Source of the DNA: Amycolatopsis umgeniensis
GTDB taxonomy: Bacteria; Actinomycetota; Actinomycetes; Mycobacteriales; Pseudonocardiaceae
Assembly: GCF_014205155.1 (NCBI RefSeq)
Contig: NZ_JACHMX010000001.1
Coordinates: forward strand, 3,534,001 to 3,598,000
Length of the DNA stretch: 64,000 bases
Reading direction: 5' to 3'
Shown here: piece after piece, positions 1 to 8,937 of the stretch
Layout: every line of letters begins with the position of its first letter
How positions within the stretch are numbered: the first letter of the stretch is position 1
Position numbers and translations under genes: made by a program
The notes under the pieces: generated by a model
What the model saw: only the letters and a program-made list of their open reading frames with translations
Told to the model about the DNA's origin: nothing
The model's database searches: none

Positions 1-40
1 CCACCAAGCCGACCGAGTCAGCGGAGGGGAAGATACGGCC

Positions 41-625
41 GTGCCGAAGATCGTGGACCGGACCGAACGCCGCCGAGAGATCGCCAGCGCCCTCCTGCGC
101 ATCGTCGCGCGCGACGGCGTCGAGGCCGTCAGCGTGCGCTCGGTCGCCGCGGAAGCGGGCGTGTCCGGCGGTGCGGTGCAGAAGTACTTCTCCACCAAAG
201 AGGACCTGTTCCGCTTCGCGCTCGACATGACGAGCGAGTTCCTGGAGCAGCGCTGGAAGACCCTCGATCAGTCCGGGAACCTGCTGGACCTGCTGCTGCG
301 GCTGTTGGTCGAGGCGATGCCACTCGACGAGCAACGCCGCGCGGAGGTGATCGTCATCAACGCCTTCACCGCCCGCGCCGCGGTCCTGCCGTCGTGGGCC
401 GAGTTCATCCGCACCGGCTACGACGAAATCCAAGAGGTCACGGCGCGATACCTCGAGGAGGCCCAGTCGGAAGGGCACGTCCGCGACGACCTCGCGGCAG
501 GTGACCTGGCAGACGCCGTCCTCGCCCTCACGGACGGCTTCGCGAACAGGATGCTCACTTCGGCCGACCCCGCCGCGTTGCTCCCCTCCCTCGAAACCGC
601 CGTCCGCACCCTGCTCACCCCTTAA
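41..625 (+). CDS. TetR/AcrR family transcriptional regulator
   Basis: A 194-aa one-domain repressor of normal TetR length. The N-terminal helix-turn-helix is about residues 10-55 (VRSVAAEAGVSGGAVQKYF), followed by a helical ligand-binding domain with no recognisable ligand signature. The GTG start has a purine-rich stretch (GGAGGGGAAG) upstream. It is convergent with the AbiE toxin gene: the two stop codons share the palindromic TTAA at 622-625. No divergent target gene is visible because the window begins 40 bp upstream. Confidence 0.9.
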   Translation: MPKIVDRTERRREIASALLRIVARDGVEAVSVRSVAAEAGVSGGAVQKYFSTKEDLFRFALDMTSEFLEQRWKTLDQSGNLLDLLLRLLVEAMPLDEQRRAEVIVINAFTARAAVLPSWAEFIRTGYDEIQEVTARYLEEAQSEGHVRDDLAAGDLADAVLALTDGFANRMLTSADPAALLPSLETAVRTLLTP

Positions 626-1566
626 GCGGACCACGTACGCAGTTCCGGGTCCCAACTGCCGGTCGGCGGCTCGGGCCGCAACAGCGAACCGAGGAAGTCG
701 TAAGCAAGCTTCTCGGCTTCGTCAAAGCGGCGAAGGTGTTCCGGCAGTTCGAGAACGCCGGCGGCGACCTTGTCGTAGCCGTCACGCCAGGTGCCGGGGT
801 CCGGGACACCGAACCGGTCCGGCAGTTCGAGGACGACGCCCCGTTGCTGCCGACGTGCCACTTCGTCACGCAGGACGCGATGCGTTTCGGGGCCCGGCAA
901 CCGTACTTTGAGTGCGACGAGGACAAGGTCGACGAGGTCCTTGTAGCGAGTGGACGACTGCCCATCGGCCCGATGGCGCTCGTACATCGCGCAGACCTTC
1001 TCGGCCACGTGGTCTTCGAACGGATAGAGCCGCGCCAGGGGCCAAGGAGCGCAATCCGTCTTGTACACGGGCGCGAGTGGTTCGACGACGACCTTTCCGC
1101 GGGGCGCCCACGCCGAGACCACGACGTCCACCTTGACCCGATGCCCGAGCGGTGCGTTTCCGAACATGGCCATGAACTTCACCGTGCGGGTCGGGCGATC
1201 GAGCTGGACAGGGACAGAGGTGCCGAGGTGATCGAACCAGATGTCATCGTCCAAGCGACGGACCGCGGCCATCTTCAGTGCCTCGACCGCCGCTTCGGTG
1301 GTGCCCTCGGCGCTGAGGAGGTCCACATCCGTGGAGTACCGAGCGGTCGGCCAACGCACCAGCAACGCTTGACCGCCTTTGAGTACCCACTTGTCCGCTT
1401 CCGCGCCGTCGAAGACACGGGCGATCAAGCGGCGATGGAAATGCTGCTCCAGCAGTTCGCCGACGTTGCCACCCGCCTCCTTCGCCATCGCTTTGGCGCG
1501 ACCTCTTTGTGAAGTGAGGTAGTCCTGTGGACTCTTGGGTCTCTTCCGCACTGCCATGATCATCAT
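622..1566 (-). CDS. abiEii: AbiEii-type nucleotidyltransferase toxin (type IV toxin-antitoxin)
   Basis: A 314-aa AbiEii/AbiGii-family protein, the toxin half of AbiE abortive-infection systems. Visible family motifs are KGG at 63-65 followed by R-Y-S-T-D-V-D (R76, S78, D80, D82; nucleotidyltransferase metal site), EKVCAMYER near 189-197, and RYKDLVDL with K209, D210 and D213. All key residues are present, so it should be active. Start codons cluster at 1566, 1563 and 1555-1557. It lies 41 bp downstream of the cognate antitoxin on the same strand. Locally it looks less GC-rich than its neighbours, consistent with acquisition. Confidence 0.9.
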   Translation of the reverse strand: MMIMAVRKRPKSPQDYLTSQRGRAKAMAKEAGGNVGELLEQHFHRRLIARVFDGAEADKWVLKGGQALLVRWPTARYSTDVDLLSAEGTTEAAVEALKMAAVRRLDDDIWFDHLGTSVPVQLDRPTRTVKFMAMFGNAPLGHRVKVDVVVSAWAPRGKVVVEPLAPVYKTDCAPWPLARLYPFEDHVAEKVCAMYERHRADGQSSTRYKDLVDLVLVALKVRLPGPETHRVLRDEVARRQQRGVVLELPDRFGVPDPGTWRDGYDKVAAGVLELPEHLRRFDEAEKLAYDFLGSLLRPEPPTGSWDPELRTWSA

Positions 1567-1607
1567 TCTTGACCATCATGTTGCGGTGAGTAGCCGTGGA
1601 GTCCCCG

Positions 1608-2303
1608 TCAGTGAACGCTCGGTGGCGCCGGTCTCCGGGCGAGCAGCGCGGTACTGGTTCCGATTTGGACGAGCAGATGCTCGAGCAGGGCTTCACCATC
1701 GTCCGGGCGACGGATTCCGTAGCGCAGCGCGTAAGGGCCGATGCTGTCGCTCAGCACGTCGAGCTGGACCAGGTTCGCCAGCACGGCGTCATGGATGATC
1801 GCGCCGACGTGACTGCCATCCAGGTGTTGATCGAGCAGGTCGCAGATGGTCCTCAGCGCGGTCGTGACCGGGAGTCGGTCGACGAAGGTCACGTCGTCGC
1901 GATCGAGATCGGCGAGTTTGAACCACAGATCCGGGTCACGGCTGGTGCGCCTTCGGGAACTGGTGAAGGTGATGCGGTCGGCGACCAACTCGCCCAGGCC
2001 ATGCAGACGGGCGGCAGACCGATGAGAGACCACGCCGCCATCGGGATCCGGTACCGGCCGCTCCCAGCTCGCCACCGCGGGGTTCAGTGCGAGCCAAGCA
2101 GCTTGCTCGTCTCTCGCGACGTCGACCGCCGCGGTGGTCGACGCGTATACGCCGCGGCGGACCCTGTCGAGGTAGCCGACCTTCTCCATCCGGTGGAGGG
2201 TGGATCCGTCGACGCCCACTTCCTTGGCCTGCCGTGACGTGACCATGCCCCACTGGTCAGCGGTGAACTCACTGATCAGACCCAGCGCTTGCCGCATCTC
2301 CAC
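1608..2303 (-). CDS. abiEi: AbiEi-type antitoxin with N-terminal winged HTH
   Basis: A 231-aa protein with an N-terminal winged helix (MVTSRQAKEVGVDGSTLHRM, then a GYLDRVRRGVY wing) and a C-terminal antitoxin domain, the AbiEi_4 type of architecture. The family neutralises AbiEii without direct contact and autorepresses the operon. I prefer the GTG start at 2301-2303 because hexamer TAAAGT ends exactly 7 nt before it (leaderless pattern); ATG at 2295-2297 is the alternative. The open frame continues upstream to 2777 without homology and was discarded. A long inverted repeat lies 25 bp upstream. Confidence 0.85.
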   Translation of the reverse strand: MEMRQALGLISEFTADQWGMVTSRQAKEVGVDGSTLHRMEKVGYLDRVRRGVYASTTAAVDVARDEQAAWLALNPAVASWERPVPDPDGGVVSHRSAARLHGLGELVADRITFTSSRRRTSRDPDLWFKLADLDRDDVTFVDRLPVTTALRTICDLLDQHLDGSHVGAIIHDAVLANLVQLDVLSDSIGPYALRYGIRRPDDGEALLEHLLVQIGTSTALLARRPAPPSVH

Positions 2304-2326
2304 ACAGCGAACTTTACCTCTGTTCG

Positions 2327-2383
2327 CAGCGTTTGTCGCACCCAGAGTGCGATAAACGCTGCTTGACTTCGCGATAACCGCTG
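2327..2383. promoter_or_regulatory. Probable AbiEi operator: long inverted repeat plus a third half-site
   Basis: Arms at 2327-2341 and 2347-2361 are 15 bp with one mismatch and a 5-nt loop. The half-site GCGATAAACGCTG (2349-2361) recurs as GCGATAACCGCTG at 2371-2383, 22 bp away (two helical turns) in the same orientation. AbiEi antitoxins are known to bind inverted repeats upstream of their own gene, so this is the obvious autoregulatory site. The rest of the gap to 2499 has a 12-bp palindrome GACACCGGTGTC at 2414-2425 and a TTGACA at 2436-2441. Confidence 0.7.
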
Positions 2384-2499
2384 CATCGCGGTGAGACCCC
2401 AAGGGTGGGCGGTGACACCGGTGTCCATCGATCGGTTGACAGCCGGGTTCAGTCCAGCGGACGTCCCGCGCACCCTCCCCCGCGCAGCACGATCGACGT

Positions 2500-3339
2500 A
2501 TGAAAACGGCAGTGAAAGTGCGCGGCCTGCGCAAGGAGTACCCCGGCCACACGGCCGTCGGGGGAATCGACCTCGACATCGAGCAGGGCGAGGTGTTCGC
2601 GCTCCTCGGGCCCAACGGCGCGGGCAAGACCACGACGGTCGAGATCCTGGAAGGGCACCGGAAGCGGACGGACGGCGAGGTCGACGTCCTGGGCGAGGAT
2701 CCCGGCACCGCCGGCCGGGCTTGGCGGTCGAGGCTGGGGATCGTGCTGCAGACGGCCAACGACGCCGCCGAGCTCACCGTCGCCGAGACCGTCCGGCACT
2801 ACGCCCGTTACTACCCGAATCCCCGTGACGTCGGCGAAGTGATCGAGAAGGTCGGCCTGACGGAGAAGGCGGGCGCCCGCGTCAAAAGCCTTTCGGGCGG
2901 CCAAAGGCGACGCGTGGACGTCGCGCTCGGGATCATCGGGCGGCCCGAACTGGTGTTCCTGGACGAGCCGACGACCGGCTTCGATCCGGCGGCCCGGCGT
3001 CAGTTCTGGGACCTGATCCAGAGTCTCGCCCACGAGGGCACCACGATTTTGCTGACCACCCACTATCTCGACGAGGCCGAGGCGCTGGCCGATCGCGTCG
3101 CGGTCATCGCCCGCGGCGAGATCGTCGCCGAGGGGACGCCGCAGACGCTGGGCGGCCGCGCGACCGCGGAGGCCACCGTCCGCTGGGCCGACGAGAGCGG
3201 CAGCCACCAGGAACGCACGCACTACCCGGCCAAGCTCATCCGCGCACTCTCCGCCGACGGCCGCGAGCCGTCGGAGCTGACCGTCCACCGCCCCACCCTC
3301 GAGGAGACCTACCTCGATCTGATCGGAGAAGCCCGATGA
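2500..3339 (+). CDS. ABC transporter ATP-binding protein (DrrA/ABC-2 exporter type)
   Basis: A 279-aa ATPase. Walker A is GPNGAGKT (37-44), the signature LSGGQ (131-135), Walker B LVFLDEP (151-157), and the H-loop is in LLTTHYLDEAEALADRV. The C-terminus resembles drug/antibiotic exporter ATPases. Its stop overlaps the permease start by 4 bp (ATGA). It heads a transcription unit with permease, sensor kinase and response regulator, an arrangement usual for self-sensing exporters. The ATG is 6 nt after a -10-like CACGAT, so it may be leaderless. The substrate is not predictable. Confidence 0.92.
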   Translation: MKTAVKVRGLRKEYPGHTAVGGIDLDIEQGEVFALLGPNGAGKTTTVEILEGHRKRTDGEVDVLGEDPGTAGRAWRSRLGIVLQTANDAAELTVAETVRHYARYYPNPRDVGEVIEKVGLTEKAGARVKSLSGGQRRRVDVALGIIGRPELVFLDEPTTGFDPAARRQFWDLIQSLAHEGTTILLTTHYLDEAEALADRVAVIARGEIVAEGTPQTLGGRATAEATVRWADESGSHQERTHYPAKLIRALSADGREPSELTVHRPTLEETYLDLIGEAR

Positions 3340-4160
3340 CGACGCTGACCCACCAGGGCAAGCTCCCCACCACGCTCTCGCTCGGCCTCATCCGGGGCGC
3401 CGCGGAGCTCCGGCAGTTCTTCCGCATCCGGGAGCAGGTGATCTTCACCTTCGCTTTCCCGTCCCTGTTGATGATCCTGCTCGGCTCGATGCTGAACACG
3501 TCGATGCCCGGTATGGCGATCACCACCGGGCAGGTGCTGGCCGCGGGCATGATCGGCTCCGGCATCGTCTCGACGTCGTTCAACAGCATCGGTATCGGCC
3601 TCGCGTCGGACCGTGAGGCCGGGGCGCTGAAACGCCTGCGCGGCACGCCGATGCCCGCCGCGTCCTACTTCATCGGCAAGATCATCCTGGTCGGCGTTTC
3701 GAGTGTCGCCCAGGTGGTGCTGATGTCGATCGTCGGCAGCCTGCTGTTCGACCTGGAACTGCCCACCGACCCGATGAAACTGCTGACCGCGCTCTGGGTC
3801 TTCCTGCTCGGCGTCACCTGCTGCACGCTGCTGGGCATCGCGCTCGGTTCGGTGACCAGGACGGTCAGCGGCGCTGTCGCGGTGACCAACCTGATCTACA
3901 TCGCGCTCCAGTTCATCTCCGGGGTGTTCGTCACGCCGATCACCAACCTGCCGAAGGTTATGGTCGACATCGCTTCGTTCTTCCCGGTGAAGTGGATCTG
4001 CCAGGGCTTCCGCTCGGTGTTCCTGCCGGCCGAAGCCGCGACACAGGAGATGGCGGGGACATGGGAACTTCCGATGGTGGCACTGGTGCTGACGGCGTGG
4101 TGCGTCGCGGGGCTGCTGCTGGCGAAGCTGACGTTCCGCTGGTCGAACGAAGGCAAGTGA
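3336..4160 (+). CDS. ABC-2 type transporter permease
   Basis: A 274-aa membrane protein with about six transmembrane segments (for example IFTFAFPSLLMILLGSML and VFLLGVTCCTLLGIALGSV). The ABC-2 layout runs through SDREAGALKRLRGTPMPAASYFIGKI, with a late FISGVFVTPITNLPKVM loop. It pairs with the upstream ATPase to form an exporter. Its 3' end overlaps the sensor kinase GTG start (GTGA at 4157-4160), so all four genes are translationally coupled. Confidence 0.92.
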   Translation: MTTLTHQGKLPTTLSLGLIRGAAELRQFFRIREQVIFTFAFPSLLMILLGSMLNTSMPGMAITTGQVLAAGMIGSGIVSTSFNSIGIGLASDREAGALKRLRGTPMPAASYFIGKIILVGVSSVAQVVLMSIVGSLLFDLELPTDPMKLLTALWVFLLGVTCCTLLGIALGSVTRTVSGAVAVTNLIYIALQFISGVFVTPITNLPKVMVDIASFFPVKWICQGFRSVFLPAEAATQEMAGTWELPMVALVLTAWCVAGLLLAKLTFRWSNEGK

Positions 4161-5317
4161 ACGCCTGGGAGCGGTTCTTCTGGCTCTGGGAGGTCCTCTT
4201 CGTGATCACCTTCGCCGCGACAGTGGCACTGGTGCTCGCCGAAGACGGGACGACCACTGACAAAACGGTCGCCATCGCATGCATCACCGGACTCGGGGTG
4301 GCGTACCTCGCCGGAGCACGCCGCCTCATCAAAGGCCCGCGGTACGACGACACGCCGTGGCTGTTCGTCGGGGTCATGATGCTCCTGGTGGCGGGCGCGA
4401 TCTTCGCCTCCACCACGTCGAGTTTCATCCTGTTCCTGGTCTGCCCGGTGCTTTACATGACGCTGTCGACGAGGCTGGCGTCGGTCCTCACCACGATCGC
4501 GGTCCTGCTGGGCCCGGTGGCCTCGATCGTCCGGGGCGGCCTCGACCAGCCCGCCTTGCGCATCCTGCTGCCGATGACGGCGATCCTGATCATCTTCAGC
4601 CTCCTTGCCGGGCGCTACACCAGCGGGATCATCGAGCAGAGCAAGGGCAGGGCCGCGCTGATCGAACAGCTGGAAGCCAGCCAGGCGGAGGTTTCCCGGC
4701 TCTCGCGGGAGGCGGGCACGGCCGCCGAGCGCGAGCGCATGGCCCGCGAGATCCATGACACGCTCGCCCAGGGCTTCACCAGTATCGTCACGCTCACCCA
4801 GGCCATCGAGTCCGAAATGGACACTGACCCGAAGGCCGCCCGGCGCCACCTCGAACTGGCGGCGCGGACGGCGCGGGAGAACCTGGCCGAGGCGCGGGCG
4901 ATGGTCGCGGCGGAGTTACCGTCGGCGCTGGCCTCCGCTTCGCTGGAGGAGGCCTTGCGGCGGCAGGCCGAACGGCTGACCGAGGAGGCCGGGATCGAGG
5001 CGTCGATCGAGATCGACGGCCCGCTGCCCGCGTTGCCGATGGCCACCGAGGTCGTCCTGCTGCGCGGGGCGCAGGAGGCGCTGAGCAACATCCGCAAACA
5101 TTCCCGCGCCACCAGGGTTTCGCTCAGTCTGTCCGTTGTGGACGGAAGGGTCCGGCTCGGCGTGACCGACGACGGCGCGGGTTTCGACCCCGCCGAGCCC
5201 ACCGGCGGCTTCGGTCTGGCGGGGATGCGGACTCGGGCGGATCAGGTCGGTGGCATCGTGACGGTGAAGAGTGAGCCCGGTGCGGGGACGACGCTGGAAC
5301 TGGAGGTGCCCGCGTGA
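4157..5317 (+). CDS. NarL-type sensor histidine kinase
   Basis: A 386-aa kinase starting at GTG 4157, which overlaps the permease stop; the same frame stays open upstream but there it runs inside the permease. Five to six transmembrane helices fill residues 10-155, then a short linker leads to a HisKA_3 dimerisation domain with phosphoacceptor H200 (REIHDTLAQGF). The HATPase_c domain holds GAQEALSNIRKHS and DDGAGFDP. There is no periplasmic sensor domain, so it is an intramembrane-sensing kinase, as often found beside ABC exporters. Cognate regulator follows with a 4-bp overlap. Confidence 0.93.
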   Translation: MNAWERFFWLWEVLFVITFAATVALVLAEDGTTTDKTVAIACITGLGVAYLAGARRLIKGPRYDDTPWLFVGVMMLLVAGAIFASTTSSFILFLVCPVLYMTLSTRLASVLTTIAVLLGPVASIVRGGLDQPALRILLPMTAILIIFSLLAGRYTSGIIEQSKGRAALIEQLEASQAEVSRLSREAGTAAERERMAREIHDTLAQGFTSIVTLTQAIESEMDTDPKAARRHLELAARTARENLAEARAMVAAELPSALASASLEEALRRQAERLTEEAGIEASIEIDGPLPALPMATEVVLLRGAQEALSNIRKHSRATRVSLSLSVVDGRVRLGVTDDGAGFDPAEPTGGFGLAGMRTRADQVGGIVTVKSEPGAGTTLELEVPA

Positions 5318-5934
5318 TCACGATCATGCTGGTCGACGATCACCCCGTGGTGCGGGAAGGCCTGCGCGGCATGCTGGAGGCCGAACCGGATCTGAGCGTC
5401 ATCGGGGAGGCGGGCTCCGGCGACGAGGCCGTCGCGCTGAGCCGCGTCAAGCAGCCGGACGTGATCCTGATGGACCTGCGGATGCCCGGACTCGACGGCG
5501 TCGGGGCGACCCGGAAGATCCTCGCCGACCGGCCGGGGCAGCGAGTCGTCGTGCTCACCACCTACGAAACGGACGCGGACATCCTGCGCGCGGTCGAAGC
5601 GGGCGCCTCCGGCTACCTGCTGAAAGACGCTTCGCGCACGGAGCTGGCCGGTGCGATCCGGGCGGCTTCACGCGGCGAGACGGTCTTGGCGCCTTCGGTC
5701 GCCGGGAAGCTGGTGAACCGGGTGCGCAACCCGACGGCGTCGCCGTTGTCCGCGCGCGAGATCGAGGTGCTCAAGCTGGTGGCGCAGGGAAGCACGAACG
5801 CCGACATCGGCCGGGCGCTCCACATCAGCGAGGCGACAGTCAAGACCCACCTGCTGCGCGTGTTCGGGAAACTGGACGTTTCGGACCGGACGGCCGCCGT
5901 GACCACCGCTATGCGCCTGGGCCTGCTCGGGTAG
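5314..5934 (+). CDS. LuxR/NarL-family response regulator
   Basis: A 206-aa protein. The receiver domain has acidic D8/D9, phosphoacceptor D54 (VILMDLRMPG) and the conserved lysine in GYLLKD. The C-terminal LuxR HTH (LSAREIEVLKLVAQGSTNADIGRALHISEATVKTHL) is complete. GTG start overlaps the kinase stop. It probably controls the upstream exporter genes; a conserved box was not recognised there. Confidence 0.95.
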   Translation: MITIMLVDDHPVVREGLRGMLEAEPDLSVIGEAGSGDEAVALSRVKQPDVILMDLRMPGLDGVGATRKILADRPGQRVVVLTTYETDADILRAVEAGASGYLLKDASRTELAGAIRAASRGETVLAPSVAGKLVNRVRNPTASPLSAREIEVLKLVAQGSTNADIGRALHISEATVKTHLLRVFGKLDVSDRTAAVTTAMRLGLLG

Positions 5935-5939
5935 GCAGA

Positions 5940-7295
5940 ATGCATCTCATGCTTGCCACGACCGAATTGGCGCTGCTACGCCGCCTCGCGCACGAGCAAT
6001 CCTCGTGCCGCGCCCCGTCCCTCGTCGCCGCCGTCGTCCGTGACGGTGAAATCGCCTGGTCAGGGGCGCGTGGTCGCGTCGACGGCGAAACACCGGACGA
6101 AGACACGCAGTATCGGCTCGGCTCGATCACCAAGACACTCGTCGCGACGGCCGTCATGCGCCTGCGCGACGAGGGCAAGCTCGACCTCAACGACCCGCTC
6201 GAAAAGCACCTGCCGGGCACCGCGTTCGGCTCGGCCACCATCGCGCAGCTGCTTTCGCACACCTCGGGCCTGACGGCGGAATCCCCCGGTTCCTGGTGGG
6301 AGCGCACGGTGGGCGCCGACTGGGCCGCGCTCGTCGAAAGCCTCAAGGACGGCGCGACGCGGCTCAGGCCGGGCAGCCGGTTCCACTACAGCAACGTCGG
6401 TTACGGGGTGCTCGGCGAACTGGTCGCCCGCCACCGCGGGCAGTCGTGGCTCGACGTCGTCCGCGCCGAGATCCTCGGCCCGCTCGGGATGACCCGGACC
6501 TCGCCGCATCCGGAAGGCGCGCACGCGAGCGGGTTCGCCGTGCATCCCTTCGCCGATCTCCTCATGCCGGAGCCTTCGCCGGACGCGGGCGCGATGGCAC
6601 CGGCGGGACAGCTGTGGTCGACGGTCACCGACCTCGCCCGCTGGACGGCGTTCCTGGGCGGCAACACCGGCGGCGTGCTGAGCGAGCAGACCGTCGCGGA
6701 GATGCGCGAGATGGTCACCGTGGACGACGGTGACACCTGGACCACCGGATTCGGCCTCGGCGTCATGCTGGTCCGCACGCAGGGCAGGCGGCTGGCCGGG
6801 CACACCGGGTCGATGCCGGGCTTCCTCGCCTGCTCCCTGATCGACGCGAACGCGGGCATCGGCGCGCTCGTCCTGACGAACTCGACGGCCGGCGTCGGCA
6901 TCACGCAGCTGTGCCTCGACTTGATCACGTTGACCGAGACCCACGAGCCGTCGCTGCCCGCGGAGTGGCAACCGTCCACTGTGGACCCGAAGCTCCTGGA
7001 ACTGACCGGGCTGTGGCACTGGGGCCCGACGCCGTATCACCTGCGGCTGCTCCCGGACGGCCTGTTCTCCCTCGCGCCGACCGACGGCCCCGGCCGCGCG
7101 TCGCGGTTCGCGCCTGTCGGTGAAGACACCTGGGTCGGCCTCGACGCGTACTACGCGGGCGAGACGCTGCGGGTCGGACGGGACTCGGCGGGCAAGCCGA
7201 ACCACCTCGACCTCGCGACGTTCATCTTCTCGCGGACCCCGTTCGACCCCGCCGCGCCCATCCCGGGCGGCGTCGACCCCGACGGCTGGCGCTGA
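5940..7295 (+). CDS. Serine hydrolase, beta-lactamase class C / S12 family
   Basis: A 451-aa penicillin-binding-protein-like hydrolase. The SxxK motif is S62-I-T-K65, the YxN motif Y150-S-N152, and the third motif H288-T-G290. A C-terminal all-beta extension of about 110 residues follows. There is no signal peptide or membrane anchor, so it is probably cytoplasmic. The ATG at 5940 is 5 nt after the response-regulator stop; ATG 5949 is an alternative. It may share the exporter operon's transcript. The substrate (peptide, ester or beta-lactam) is unknown. A perfect 22-bp hairpin follows it. Confidence 0.88.
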   Translation: MHLMLATTELALLRRLAHEQSSCRAPSLVAAVVRDGEIAWSGARGRVDGETPDEDTQYRLGSITKTLVATAVMRLRDEGKLDLNDPLEKHLPGTAFGSATIAQLLSHTSGLTAESPGSWWERTVGADWAALVESLKDGATRLRPGSRFHYSNVGYGVLGELVARHRGQSWLDVVRAEILGPLGMTRTSPHPEGAHASGFAVHPFADLLMPEPSPDAGAMAPAGQLWSTVTDLARWTAFLGGNTGGVLSEQTVAEMREMVTVDDGDTWTTGFGLGVMLVRTQGRRLAGHTGSMPGFLACSLIDANAGIGALVLTNSTAGVGITQLCLDLITLTETHEPSLPAEWQPSTVDPKLLELTGLWHWGPTPYHLRLLPDGLFSLAPTDGPGRASRFAPVGEDTWVGLDAYYAGETLRVGRDSAGKPNHLDLATFIFSRTPFDPAAPIPGGVDPDGWR

Positions 7296-7310
7296 CCCGT
7301 CCGGTCGAGG

Positions 7311-7362
7311 TCCGTGAAGGCCTCCTTGAGGGCCCAGAGTCCCTCAAGGAGGCCTTCACGGA
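7311..7362. repeat. Family A palindromic element (perfect 22-bp arms)
   Basis: Arms 7311-7332 and 7341-7362 are perfectly complementary around an 8-nt loop. The core is GTGAAGGCCTCCTTGAGGG, also found at 49292 and in part at 63109. It lies between convergent genes and could end transcription on both strands, though it has no U-tract. Confidence 0.85.
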
Positions 7363-7387
7363 CTTGCGGCGGGGCTCAGCGACAGCG

Positions 7388-7693
7388 TCACGCGGCCGGG
7401 GCGTGCCCGACGGCCTCGATGAACTTGCGGGCGATGCGCTTGCCCTCGCCCCAGTCGACGAAGCCGAACTTCAGGCTCGTCTGGATCGCCAGCCCCGAGC
7501 CCTCCTGCGTCCGCTCGACCTTCACGGTGACGGTCTGCCCGTAGCTGAAGAGGCCCAGCTTCGTCGAGAAGGTGACGTAGCCGGCGGCCGCGTCGTAGTA
7601 CGGGTTCTGTCCCTTGACCGCGGTGACCCCGTTCGGGAGGGCCTGCCACAACGCCTCGGGGGGCAGGGGGAATCGCTCGTGCACTGTCGCCAT
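7388..7693 (-). CDS. Small conserved hypothetical protein
   Basis: A 101-aa soluble protein with a mixed alpha/beta pattern (ALWQALPNGVTAV, YVTFSTKLGLFSYGQTVTVKVE, KFGFVDWGEGKRIARKFIEAV). There is no signal peptide or cysteine. The alternation resembles polyketide-cyclase/START-like folds but I cannot assign the family. ATG 7691-7693 was chosen because upstream frame has no family-like sequence; TAGCTT ends 8 nt before it. It is divergent from serC with 115 bp between them. Confidence 0.7.
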   Translation of the reverse strand: MATVHERFPLPPEALWQALPNGVTAVKGQNPYYDAAAGYVTFSTKLGLFSYGQTVTVKVERTQEGSGLAIQTSLKFGFVDWGEGKRIARKFIEAVGHAPAA

Positions 7694-7796
7694 GGGGCGA
7701 GAAGCTACCCGGCGGTCGGCAGCGGCGGGAGGGAGTTCGCCGATCCCACATGCCGGACACGCGGCACCAACTGTCAGCAGGCCCGTCCCGACCTGA

Positions 7797-8936
<1,140 letters not shown>

Positions 8937-8937
8937 G

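Noticed and set aside
2304..2777. Long N-terminal extension of AbiEi
   Set aside because: No family similarity, covers the operator and runs antisense through the start of the ABC gene; GC-rich DNA keeps such frames open.
3992..4156. Extended frame of the NarL-type kinase
   Set aside because: It lies within the permease gene; GTG 4157 gives the normal start with GTGA coupling.
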